A DNA stretch of 18,612 nucleotides, taken from positions 1-18,612 of the forward strand of contig DATFXL010000015.1 in NCBI GenBank assembly GCA_035316025.1, read 5' to 3'. Positions within the stretch are counted from its first letter, which is position 1; each line of letters opens with the position of its first letter. This stretch comes from JALZAA01 sp035316025. GTDB lineage: Bacteria > Actinomycetota > Acidimicrobiia > IMCC26256 > JACDBD01. Below the pieces are notes generated by a model. That model searched no databases. It saw only the letters and a program-made list of their open reading frames with translations, and was not told the DNA's origin. This document shows, one piece after another, positions 1 to 6,765 of this stretch. The position numbers and the translations under genes were made by a program.

Positions 1-321
1 CATCGCCGAGATCGGGTAGTCGTAGAACTTGCCCCGGTAGTAGATGCGGCTGAGGCGCGGCCGGCGCAGGAAGTCGTCGGGGCCGAGGATCTCGAACCAG
101 AGGTCCTCGACCGGCTGAACCTTGGTGAAGAACCGGTGGCCGCCGATGTCGAAGCGCCACCCGTCGCGCTCGGCGGTCCGGCTGATGCCGCCGACGACCG
201 TGTCCGCCTCGAGGACCGTCGACGTCACGCCGCGCTTGGTGAGCACGTACGCCGCGGTGAGGCCGGCGGGGCCGGCGCCGATGATGACGACGTTGGGCGA
301 GGACGGGGATTCGGTCGTCAC
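1..321 (-). CDS. FAD-dependent oxidoreductase, UGM/protoporphyrinogen-oxidase-like (N-terminal part)
   Basis: The first 107 residues of a flavoprotein; its 3' end lies beyond the left edge. The GTG start at 319-321 has AAGGAG 8 nt upstream. Residues 10-22 form a Rossmann beta-alpha-beta turn with GAGPAG (15-20), followed by an acidic strand end (VLEAD) and a GGISRT segment, the usual dinucleotide-binding layout. The DIGGHRFFTK motif and the RRPRLSRIYYRGKFYDYP stretch are typical of NAD(P)/FAD oxidoreductases of the protoporphyrinogen-oxidase/UDP-galactopyranose-mutase-like group often found beside glycosyltransferases. It lies downstream of two membrane glycosyltransferases on the same strand, so a role in envelope sugar or lipid-carrier metabolism is inferred. 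The exact reaction cannot be read from this fragment. A weak -10 (TACACT, 454-459) would give a leader of about 125 nt that contains the structured repeat. Confidence 0.85.
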   Translation of the reverse strand, partial: MTTESPSSPNVVIIGAGPAGLTAAYVLTKRGVTSTVLEADTVVGGISRTAERDGWRFDIGGHRFFTKVQPVEDLWFEILGPDDFLRRPRLSRIYYRGKFYDYPISAM

Positions 322-341
322 GAAGGCGGCTCCTTCATTGG

Positions 342-396
342 CGCCGTCGGAAGCTCCGGCTTTGCGGCGCCGGTCGGCCAAGCCGCCGCCGCCGCG
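342..396. repeat. Structured intergenic repeat, copy A
   Basis: This stretch aligns almost base for base with 6669-6724. Shared blocks are GCCGTCG, AAGCTCCGGCT, TGCGGCG, CGGTC and CGCCGCG, with one single-base length difference in the middle and about ten substitutions. Segments GCGGCGCCGG and CCGCCGCCGC can pair at 9 of 10 positions, matching the hairpin of copy B. It sits between the end of the PIG-V-like gene and the start of the flavoprotein gene, outside any credible coding frame. The rest of the 322-525 gap shows nothing clear. Confidence 0.6.
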
Positions 397-525
397 CATG
401 TGGCGAAACAGGCACGGGTCGGCGCCGAGGGCGTTCCCGTTCCCGAAGACGACAGTGTACGAGCCGCACCGGGCGACTCGCCGACTCGCCTCCTGGGACG
501 AAGCGGGCCGCCGCTGCGGCCTTCA

Positions 526-1647
526 TTACGGCACGTAGACACCCAAGAACGCGAGGACGCTGTAGCCCACGAGGCCGGCGACCGACAACGCCAGCACCGG
601 CCGCTCGACGTCGGGGCGATCCGTGACGAGCGCGACGGCGAGGACGAACGGGAACGCGCTCATCGCATAGCGCTCGAGCGAGTCGAGATTGCGGGCCGAC
701 AGGTTCACGACGAGCATCGCCGCCGCGTAGACGCCGTAGGACGCGGGGAGACGCATCAGGAGCACCAGAATCAGGACGACGAAAAGACCCGCCCACAGCA
801 CGTGCAGGCCCGAGCCGAATCGGTCGCCGTGGATCAGGTCGGCGATGCCGTCGAAAGTGCGCGTGAACGGGTCGACGAAGCCGCCCCGGTGCGCGCGGTC
901 GTTCTGGATGCGCAGGGGCAGCCACGCGTCACCGTAGGCGTACCGGACCCAGAGGAGATAGAGCCCGCTGCCGACGGGCGCGGCGACCACCGCGCCGACG
1001 CGAGCGACGCGGTCTCGGAACGTTGACGTGCCCCACGCGCGAGCGGCCTCGATCGCGGCGGGCAACGCCAAGAGAACGCCGACCGGGCGGGTCAGTCCTG
1101 CGAGTACGGCGAAGGGCACCGCCCAGGCGAATCGACGACGCCGCATCGCCAGGAACATCGCCACCGACAGCAGCATGAACGTCGCTTCGGCGTAACCGAG
1201 TACGAGCGCCACCGCCGGCGGGAAGACCGCCGCGAACCACGCCGACCGGACGGCGGTGCGCGTGTCGCCCGTCTCGAGTCGGGCCAGGCGGTAGAGGAGC
1301 GCGCCGAACAGGAGCGCTGAGCCGTTGGCGATCACGAGCAACGCGAAGGCGTCGTTCCCCACGAACAGGACGCCGAGCCCGCGAGTCAGAAGCGGAACGA
1401 GGGGGAAGAACCGCAGCGCGCCCGTCCGCACCGCGCCGTACCCGTGCTCGGCGATGTCGCGGTAAAACGCGGCGTCCCAGGCGAAGAGACCCTGGCCGAG
1501 CTGCACCGGCCGGCGGGCGCGCTCGATGTGGTCGACCCCGAAGCGCGTGAGCGCCAGCGACCCGATGACGAGCACTCGTGCCACGGCCCACGGCATCACG
1601 GCGGCGCGCAGGTCGCGCCGGACGAACTCCCGAACCGCCTCGCTCAC
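526..1647 (-). CDS. PIG-V-like integral membrane mannosyltransferase (GT-C fold)
   Basis: 373-residue polytopic membrane protein with roughly eight or nine hydrophobic segments. Near the N-terminus WDAAFYRDIAEHGYG matches the PIG-V/GPI-mannosyltransferase-II-like signature (WD..FY..IA..GY), whose acidic residue lies in the first extracytoplasmic loop where GT-C enzymes bind the lipid-linked sugar donor. ALRFFPLVPLLTR and the central GYAEATFMLLS segment also fit this group. Bacterial members are thought to add mannose or a similar sugar from a polyprenyl-phosphate donor outside the membrane; the acceptor here is unknown. The GTG start overlaps the stop of the upstream GT39-like gene by 4 nt (GTGA, 1644-1647), implying translational coupling. 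It ends with TAA at 526. Confidence 0.8.
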   Translation of the reverse strand: MSEAVREFVRRDLRAAVMPWAVARVLVIGSLALTRFGVDHIERARRPVQLGQGLFAWDAAFYRDIAEHGYGAVRTGALRFFPLVPLLTRGLGVLFVGNDAFALLVIANGSALLFGALLYRLARLETGDTRTAVRSAWFAAVFPPAVALVLGYAEATFMLLSVAMFLAMRRRRFAWAVPFAVLAGLTRPVGVLLALPAAIEAARAWGTSTFRDRVARVGAVVAAPVGSGLYLLWVRYAYGDAWLPLRIQNDRAHRGGFVDPFTRTFDGIADLIHGDRFGSGLHVLWAGLFVVLILVLLMRLPASYGVYAAAMLVVNLSARNLDSLERYAMSAFPFVLAVALVTDRPDVERPVLALSVAGLVGYSVLAFLGVYVP

Positions 1648-3227
1648 CGTGGCGGGTATCGGAACAGGGCAAAGAACTCGCCGTACTTGTCGTTCGCGGG
1701 GACGACCTGCCGTACGCCCGGCCGGGCTGCGGTCAGCGAACGCTGGATCGCGTCACACCGTCCCTCGTTCCCGCCGCGGTACTGCACCGCGACCACGTAC
1801 CAGATCGTCCGGTCGGCGGCGCGGTCGACCACGGTTTGGGCGAACGCGTTGGTGTCCACTCGCTCGCGCCGCTTCTTGTAGTCGACCCAATCGACGAGCT
1901 CGGGCCGGTCCAGCGCCGGGAAAGTGACCTGCACCAGGTGCTTGCCCCCGACCAGCCGGCTCACGCTCGGCCCCAGCTGGTCCGGGCAGTACAAGACGAC
2001 GTCGCCCGGCTTCGCCCCGGACAGGATCTCGTCGGCGACCGGGCGGGCCTGGGTGCGGTCGTCGAGCACGACCCTCAGGCCGCTCCCGAGGCCGAAGATC
2101 GCCACGAGGGCGAGGAGGACCACCCGGACGCGCAGGTAGGTGAACACGGTGACGCCGTACGCCAGGACGAGGACGAAGAGCGGGTAGAGAACGGACGCGT
2201 ACCGGCCGGCGAAGGTCCCACGGGTCAGGAAGGCGGCGGCGCCGCCGAGCAGGAGCGTCGCCACCCAGATCCCCGCCTCGACCCGCACGCCCGGGCGCGT
2301 CCGCACGTCGAGCTCGATTCGGTACCGATCGATCGCGCGGCCGAACACGGCGACGATCGTCAAGGTGATGAGCACGACCAGGAACGCATACGCCTCCGAG
2401 TGCTCGCCGCCGGCGAAGTCGCGCAGCGCGAACGCGAACGACGCGGTGAGGAAGACCTGATCGCCCCACGGTGTCCCGGTGTGCGCGGACTGGTAGAGGA
2501 ACGTCGGAACCCATGGCACGAACGTGATAGCGCCGGCGATCATCGCCACGAGCGCTGACCGCGCCGCGTGCCGCCGGTCGGCGTCGGCCCCGCGCCACGC
2601 CTGCCACACGAGCACGGCGCCGACTACGGCGATCAGGTAGAAGGACCAGTAGTGCGTGTACAGGAGCAGAGCCGTTACGAGCGCGACGACAGCCTGCCGC
2701 CCGAGTGACGGATGCTCCAGGAGCCGTCGGACGGCGAGGTAGCCGACCGTCACGAGCAACATCTCCAGCGAGTACATGCGTGTCTCGGTACCGAACCCGA
2801 TGGCGAAGGGGGACGACGCCAGGATCAGCACCGCGATCCAACCGCCGGTCCGGCCCGCGACCCGACGGCCGGCGAACCAAATCGGCACCAAGGTCGCCAC
2901 TGACAGCACTCCGGAGAGCGCCCGGACGGCGACGTTGCCGGTGCCGAACACGTCCGTCCAGAGGTGGAGCAAGAAGTAGTAGAGAGGCGGCGCCCCGTCG
3001 TGGCGCAGCCAGTCGGGGATGTCGCCGAGCGGCAGGCGGGCGATGTTCACCGACAGCGCCTCGTCGAGCCACAGCTCGCTGCGGGTCACGAACCGCATCA
3101 CGATGGCGACGACGACCACGAACACTGCGGCGACGACCAGCCACCGAGGTGTCGAACCCTCTTCGGCGGTCGCCGCGCCGTCGGCAGGGATGGCGGCGCG
3201 CGCGGGTGCCTCGGAGGCCACCTTCAT
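1644..3227 (-). CDS. GT39-family (ArnT/PMT-like) membrane glycosyltransferase
   Basis: 527 residues: a cytoplasmic tail of about 28 residues, then about ten membrane segments and a soluble C-terminal domain of about 120 residues. The first external loop has ELWLDEALS (D55, E56), the acidic pair typical of GT39/PMT-type enzymes, followed by HDGAPPLYYFLLHLW (from H76), another hallmark. FGTETRMYSLEMLL lies in the next helix pair. Such enzymes move a sugar from a polyprenyl-phosphate donor to lipid or protein on the outer face of the membrane. It is the first gene of a two-gene operon with the PIG-V-like enzyme. A TACCGT -10 lies 7 nt before the ATG, so the mRNA is probably leaderless. Substrate unknown. 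Confidence 0.82.
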   Translation of the reverse strand: MKVASEAPARAAIPADGAATAEEGSTPRWLVVAAVFVVVVAIVMRFVTRSELWLDEALSVNIARLPLGDIPDWLRHDGAPPLYYFLLHLWTDVFGTGNVAVRALSGVLSVATLVPIWFAGRRVAGRTGGWIAVLILASSPFAIGFGTETRMYSLEMLLVTVGYLAVRRLLEHPSLGRQAVVALVTALLLYTHYWSFYLIAVVGAVLVWQAWRGADADRRHAARSALVAMIAGAITFVPWVPTFLYQSAHTGTPWGDQVFLTASFAFALRDFAGGEHSEAYAFLVVLITLTIVAVFGRAIDRYRIELDVRTRPGVRVEAGIWVATLLLGGAAAFLTRGTFAGRYASVLYPLFVLVLAYGVTVFTYLRVRVVLLALVAIFGLGSGLRVVLDDRTQARPVADEILSGAKPGDVVLYCPDQLGPSVSRLVGGKHLVQVTFPALDRPELVDWVDYKKRRERVDTNAFAQTVVDRAADRTIWYVVAVQYRGGNEGRCDAIQRSLTAARPGVRQVVPANDKYGEFFALFRYPPR

Positions 3228-3234
3228 CGCACGA

Positions 3235-3240
3235 ACGGTA
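3235..3240 (-). promoter_or_regulatory. -10 box of the GT39-like gene (leaderless)
   Basis: TACCGT on the minus strand fits TANNNT and ends 7 nt before the ATG at 3227, placing transcription start at or next to the start codon. There is no Shine-Dalgarno sequence in the gap. No clear -35 was seen. Confidence 0.5.
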
Positions 3241-3255
3241 ACAGTCGGGACCGGA

Positions 3256-3708
3256 TCAGGCGGGTTCGTCCCGTTTCTTGAAGTCCCACCACTGGATCTC
3301 GACCATCATCGGGAGCAGGTACCGCACGTAGAAGCTCGTGATCGCGAGCATCCCGTGGTCGGTCACCTCCCGGTCGACGATGTCCACCCGGTCGTCGCGG
3401 GCTTGGAACGCCTTGGCGCGGGCGAGCATGTCGTCGAGCTCCTGCTCGGTGTCGACGGACATCCCGAAATGGTCGAGCCGCGGGCACTCCATGGGCGGGT
3501 CGTCGGCGATGAGGAACACGAACTGCTCGTACGTGTAGGCCGACAAGACCAGCTTCTTGCCGTCGACGGTCTCGGTCGGCAACTCCTTCCAGCCGAAGAC
3601 CTCGTCGTAAAAGCGCACGATGTCCCGCCGGCCTTCGTCGCCGAGCAGCTCCGCCTGGATGCTCATGGCCACGTGGTTGAAGCGCGGCGTGCGCGTCGGG
3701 GTCGTCAT
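3256..3708 (-). CDS. VOC-family (glyoxalase/dioxygenase-fold) protein
   Basis: 150 residues with the two half-modules of a vicinal-oxygen-chelate fold. The first starts at RFNHVAMSI with H12; the second at RLDHFGMSV with H80; MVEIQWWDF gives E137. H12/H80/E137 is a plausible metal triad, so a metal-dependent enzyme is likely. IVRFYDEVFGWK is the usual VOC helix after the first strand. Its start overlaps the zinc dehydrogenase stop by 4 nt (ATGA, 3705-3708), so the two are co-translated. The substrate cannot be predicted; the pairing suggests stepwise oxidation of an alcohol-bearing organic compound. Confidence 0.78.
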   Translation of the reverse strand: MTTPTRTPRFNHVAMSIQAELLGDEGRRDIVRFYDEVFGWKELPTETVDGKKLVLSAYTYEQFVFLIADDPPMECPRLDHFGMSVDTEQELDDMLARAKAFQARDDRVDIVDREVTDHGMLAITSFYVRYLLPMMVEIQWWDFKKRDEPA

Positions 3709-4739
3709 CCTGCGCCTCCGTTTCCGCCGTTCGGTGCGATGAGGACCTTGGCCGGAAGGTCGCCCGCCACCAGCTGTTCGACGGCGTCATATAGGCCCTC
3801 GAGCGGGACGTCCTCGGCCTCGATGAGCACCCCGGTCGGGAACTCGGGCGACGCGAGCAGCTCGAGCGCGCGCGGGAATCCGTCGGGGTCGTACACGAAC
3901 GCACCCGTGATCACGAGCTCGTTCAGCAGGATCCGGTTGTTGTCGAAGCGGGGCCAGGTCATGCCGGCGCCGACGAGCACGAGGGTGCCACCGCGCTTCA
4001 GCTGCGAGAGGGCGCTCTCCATCGCCACCCCGTGACCCGAGCACTCGAGCGCGGCGTCGAAGGGATTGTCCACGAGATCGAACGGCATGCGGGGCCGGGG
4101 CATGTCGTCGGGTGCGACCACCCTGGCGCCGAGACGCTCGGCCAGCGCCTGGCGTTTTGGGTGCGGCTCGCTGGCGACAATGTCGGTGACACCGCGGGCG
4201 CGTGCGGCCGCGATCGTCAATGCCCCGATCGGCCCGCATCCGGTGACCAGCACACGTTGGCCGGCTTCGACGCCGCCGCGCGTGAGCCCGTGCAGCGCCA
4301 CCGCGAGCGGTTCCGCCAGGGCGGCGGCGCGCATCGAGACGCCGGGCGGAACGCGCAGGATCTCGGCTTCGTCCACCCGCACGAAGTTCGCGAACGCGCC
4401 CTGGAACTCACCGACGCCGGGGTCGCTACGCCCGGTGCACAGCTGCGGCCGACCGGCGCGGCAGTAATCGCACTCGCCGCAGCGTTGCGACGGCCCGCCC
4501 ACGACGTCGTCGCCGGGTGACCAGTCCCGGACGTCGTCGCCCACCGCGACCACGCGCCCCGAGTACTCGTGCCCGCCGATGGAGTTCGGCGCGCCCCATC
4601 CGTCCACGAACATGTGGAGGTCGCTGCCACACACCCCGCAGTGGCTCACCTCGAGGAGCACGTCGTGCGGCCCGAGCCGCGGGACCGGACGCTCTTCGAC
4701 CACCACCTCGCGAGGCCCCCGGTACACGGCCGCACGCAT
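3705..4739 (-). CDS. Zinc-dependent medium-chain alcohol dehydrogenase
   Basis: 344 residues, normal for the MDR zinc dehydrogenases (threonine/sorbitol dehydrogenase-like). Catalytic zinc ligands: C37 in CGVCGSD and H57-E58 in the GHEYSGRVVAVGDDV signature. Structural zinc site: C87, C90, C93 and C101 in the CGECDYC...C loop. The Rossmann turn is in VLVTGCGPIGALTI (about 165-178), with an acidic E after ASEP, which favours NAD+. The ATG at 4737-4739 was chosen because the family motif begins directly there (MRAAVYRGP); the reading frame stays open upstream but without family sequence. The 5' region carries a TACGCT -10 and a palindromic operator, so the dehydrogenase-VOC pair is probably regulated. 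Substrate unknown. Confidence 0.88.
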   Translation of the reverse strand: MRAAVYRGPREVVVEERPVPRLGPHDVLLEVSHCGVCGSDLHMFVDGWGAPNSIGGHEYSGRVVAVGDDVRDWSPGDDVVGGPSQRCGECDYCRAGRPQLCTGRSDPGVGEFQGAFANFVRVDEAEILRVPPGVSMRAAALAEPLAVALHGLTRGGVEAGQRVLVTGCGPIGALTIAAARARGVTDIVASEPHPKRQALAERLGARVVAPDDMPRPRMPFDLVDNPFDAALECSGHGVAMESALSQLKRGGTLVLVGAGMTWPRFDNNRILLNELVITGAFVYDPDGFPRALELLASPEFPTGVLIEAEDVPLEGLYDAVEQLVAGDLPAKVLIAPNGGNGGAG

Positions 4740-4768
4740 TGTCTCCGGCACCGCTCCTCCCGAGTTCC

Positions 4769-4784
4769 CTGACACGAGTGTCAG
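4769..4784. promoter_or_regulatory. Palindromic operator, 7+7 bp
   Basis: CTGACAC-GA-GTGTCAG is a perfect inverted repeat. It lies just downstream of the TACGCT -10 (4785-4790, minus) and would cover the transcription start of the dehydrogenase-VOC operon. A dimeric regulator such as a TetR- or GntR-type protein is the usual reader of such a site, but no candidate regulator gene lies next to it. Confidence 0.55.
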
Positions 4785-4797
4785 AGCGTAATAGGGT
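4785..4797. promoter_or_regulatory. Back-to-back divergent -10 boxes
   Basis: On the minus strand TACGCT (4785-4790) would serve the zinc dehydrogenase operon. On the plus strand TAGGGT (4792-4797) would serve the small ORF at 4816 and the amidohydrolase. They are one base apart, so RNA polymerase could probably occupy only one direction at a time. -35 elements are not obvious. Confidence 0.4.
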
Positions 4798-4815
4798 CCG
4801 CGAGCGGGGGAAATC

Positions 4816-4884
4816 GTGCGGAAGCTGCTCGTGGTGCTCGTCGCGGTGGTGCTCGTCGCGGCGGCTGCGATTTGGCCATCGTGA
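4816..4884 (+). CDS. Possible small membrane peptide (22 aa)
   Basis: A GTG-initiated reading frame encoding MRKLLVVLVAVV followed by LVAAAAIWPS: two basic residues and one hydrophobic span, like a bare signal peptide or a single-helix membrane peptide. A purine-rich GGGGGA lies about 4 nt before the GTG, and a TANNNT box (4792-4797) lies at a suitable distance. A second small frame (4887-4997, 36 codons, ending SDHYGVGADLSCRKG) follows in another frame. The two could be one small secreted protein split by a frameshift, or neither may be real. No family recognised. Confidence 0.3.
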   Translation: MRKLLVVLVAVVLVAAAAIWPS

Positions 4885-5001
4885 CGATGAACGTCGCCGA
4901 CCGGCCGGCCCGAACGGCACCCGACGGCCCCGGGGGCCTGGTCTACTTGTCCGACCACTACGGAGTCGGGGCAGACTTGTCGTGTCGAAAGGGCTGACAC
5001 C

Positions 5002-6663
5002 ATGAGCGCAGACCTCATCATCCGCGGCGGCACCGTGATCGACGGCTCCGGAGCCCCCGGCCGCCGGGCCGACGTCGCCGTCACCGGCGACCGCATCAGC
5101 GGCGTCGGCGACGACCTCGACGGCGGACGCGAGCTCGACGCCACCGGACACATCGTGGCCCCCGGGTTCATCGACATCCACACCCACTACGACGCGCAGG
5201 TGTTCTGGGACCCGGCGCTCACGCCGTCGTCGTGGCACGGAGTCACGAGCGTCGTGGCAGGGAACTGCGGGTTCTCGATCGCGCCGTGCCGTCCCGAGCA
5301 CCGTGAGCTCATGGTGCACACCCTCGAGCACGTCGAGGACATGAGCCCGGCCACCCTGACGGCCGGCGTCCCGTGGGACTTCGAGACGTTCCCCGAATAC
5401 CTGGACTCCGTGGAACGACGCGGCACGGTCATCAACTACTCCGCGTACGTCGGCCACACCGCGCTGCGGCTCTGGGTGATGGGCGACGAGGGCTACGAGC
5501 GCGAGGCCACCGATGACGAGCTGCTCCGGATGCAGACAGTTCTCCGCGAAGCCGTCGACGCGGGCGCGGCCGGCTTTGCGTCCAGCTCCTCGGCCACGCA
5601 CTCGGGCGACGGCGGACGGCCGGTGCCGTCACGCCTCGCCGACGTCCACGAGCTCGAGGTGATCATGACCGCGCTCGATCAGGCGGGCCGCGGCGTCGTC
5701 GAGCTGCTCCCGGGCGAGAAGATCAAGCACAGGGACGTCTACAGCCTCCAACGCACGATCGGGCGGCCGTTCACATGGACCGCGCTCCTGACCGTGAAGG
5801 GCTACCCGTGGCACGAGGGCATGGCCGAGCTCAACAGCAAGGAGCGGTCGACGGGCGCCGACGTGTGGCCACAGGTCTCGGTGCGCCCGCTCATGTTCTC
5901 GATGAACATGGCCGAGCCGTTCACGTTCAACATGAACCCGATCTTCGCCGCACTGATGGACAAGTCCGTCGAGGAGAAGCTCGCCGCCTTCCGGGACCCC
6001 GAGTGGCGCAAGAAGGCGCAGGAACAGCTGGACGAGCCCCGCTTCTTCAAGCCCAACTGGGAGAAGCTGGCCGTCAGCGAGACCGCCAAGTACCCGGGGC
6101 TCGTCGGGAAGCCGATCGCCGAGCTTGCTCGCGAACGCGGCGTCCCGCCGCTCGACGCCGTCCTCGACCTCGCCTGCTCGGAGAACCTCGAGACGCGTTT
6201 CCGCAGCATCCTGGCCAACGACGACGACGAGGCGATCGAGTGGCTGCTCCAGCAGGACGGGATGCTCATCGGCCTCTCGGACGCGGGAGCGCACGTCAGC
6301 CAGTTGTGCGACGCGTGCATGGCGACCGACCTGCTGGGCCAGTGGGTGCGTGACCGGGGCGCGCTGCCCCTCGAAGCGGGCGTGCGCAAGCTGACGGGAG
6401 AGCCGGCCGACGTGTACGACCTCCGCGACCGGGGGTACGTGCGCGAAGGTATGGCCGCCGACCTGGCCGTCTTCGATCCCGACTCGGTCGGTCCCGGTCC
6501 CCTGCGCCGGGTTCGCGACTTCCCCGCCGACGGCGAGCGACTCGTCGCCGACGCACCGCAGGGCATGCGGCACGTAGTCGTGAACGGGACGCCCATCCGC
6601 GTCGACGGGGAGCCGGTCCCCGACGCGATCGACTCGAAGCCGGGCCGCCTCCTCTATGGATAG
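5002..6663 (+). CDS. D-aminoacylase/N-acyl-D-amino-acid deacylase-family amidohydrolase
   Basis: 553 residues with the composite-domain layout of the COG3653 amidohydrolases: an N-terminal beta part (ADLIIRGGTVIDGSG), a TIM-barrel metal site and a C-terminal beta return (GMAADLAVFDPD, VVVNGTPI). Metal or catalytic residues visible: H60 and H62 in FIDIHTHYD, C89 in AGNCGFS, and D427 in LSDAGAH. In true D-aminoacylases further ligands come from an SH(H/L)K strand; the equivalent here seems to be FTWTALL, with no histidine, so the metal site may differ. Such enzymes cleave amide or imide bonds of N-acyl compounds, but the substrate of this actinobacterial branch is not established. The ATG has AAAGGG upstream. 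The next gene lies 93 nt downstream on the same strand. Confidence 0.83.
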   Translation: MSADLIIRGGTVIDGSGAPGRRADVAVTGDRISGVGDDLDGGRELDATGHIVAPGFIDIHTHYDAQVFWDPALTPSSWHGVTSVVAGNCGFSIAPCRPEHRELMVHTLEHVEDMSPATLTAGVPWDFETFPEYLDSVERRGTVINYSAYVGHTALRLWVMGDEGYEREATDDELLRMQTVLREAVDAGAAGFASSSSATHSGDGGRPVPSRLADVHELEVIMTALDQAGRGVVELLPGEKIKHRDVYSLQRTIGRPFTWTALLTVKGYPWHEGMAELNSKERSTGADVWPQVSVRPLMFSMNMAEPFTFNMNPIFAALMDKSVEEKLAAFRDPEWRKKAQEQLDEPRFFKPNWEKLAVSETAKYPGLVGKPIAELARERGVPPLDAVLDLACSENLETRFRSILANDDDEAIEWLLQQDGMLIGLSDAGAHVSQLCDACMATDLLGQWVRDRGALPLEAGVRKLTGEPADVYDLRDRGYVREGMAADLAVFDPDSVGPGPLRRVRDFPADGERLVADAPQGMRHVVVNGTPIRVDGEPVPDAIDSKPGRLLYG

Positions 6664-6668
6664 CTGGT

Positions 6669-6724
6669 CGCCGTCGCAAGCTCCGGCTCCTGCGGCGACG
6701 GTCAGCAAAACCACCGTCGCCGCG
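6669..6724. repeat. Structured intergenic repeat, copy B, with strong hairpin
   Basis: Second copy of the element at 342-396. It begins 6 nt after the amidohydrolase stop codon. Segment GCGGCGACGG (6692-6701) pairs perfectly with CCGTCGCCGC (6714-6723) around a 12-nt loop. An upstream segment, CCGTCGC (6671-6677 region), can pair with the same central segment instead. There is no T-tract, so it is not a standard intrinsic terminator, though it could slow transcription or protect the mRNA 3' end. Confidence 0.6.
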
Positions 6725-6740
6725 GGCTGACTGAAGGATC

Positions 6741-6765
6741 GTCGATCACCACCGATGTGATCGAC
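6741..6765. promoter_or_regulatory. Inverted repeat overlapping a start codon
   Basis: GTCGATCA (6741-6748) and TGATCGAC (6758-6765) are perfect 8-bp arms around a 9-nt spacer. The GTG start codon of the following membrane protein (6757-6759) lies at the spacer-arm edge. It could be a protein operator or an RNA hairpin that masks the start. Confidence 0.45.

Noticed and set aside
4740..5183. N-terminal extension of the zinc dehydrogenase to 492 residues
   Set aside because: The extension is low-complexity and runs antisense through the amidohydrolase start; the family sequence begins exactly at the ATG at 4739.
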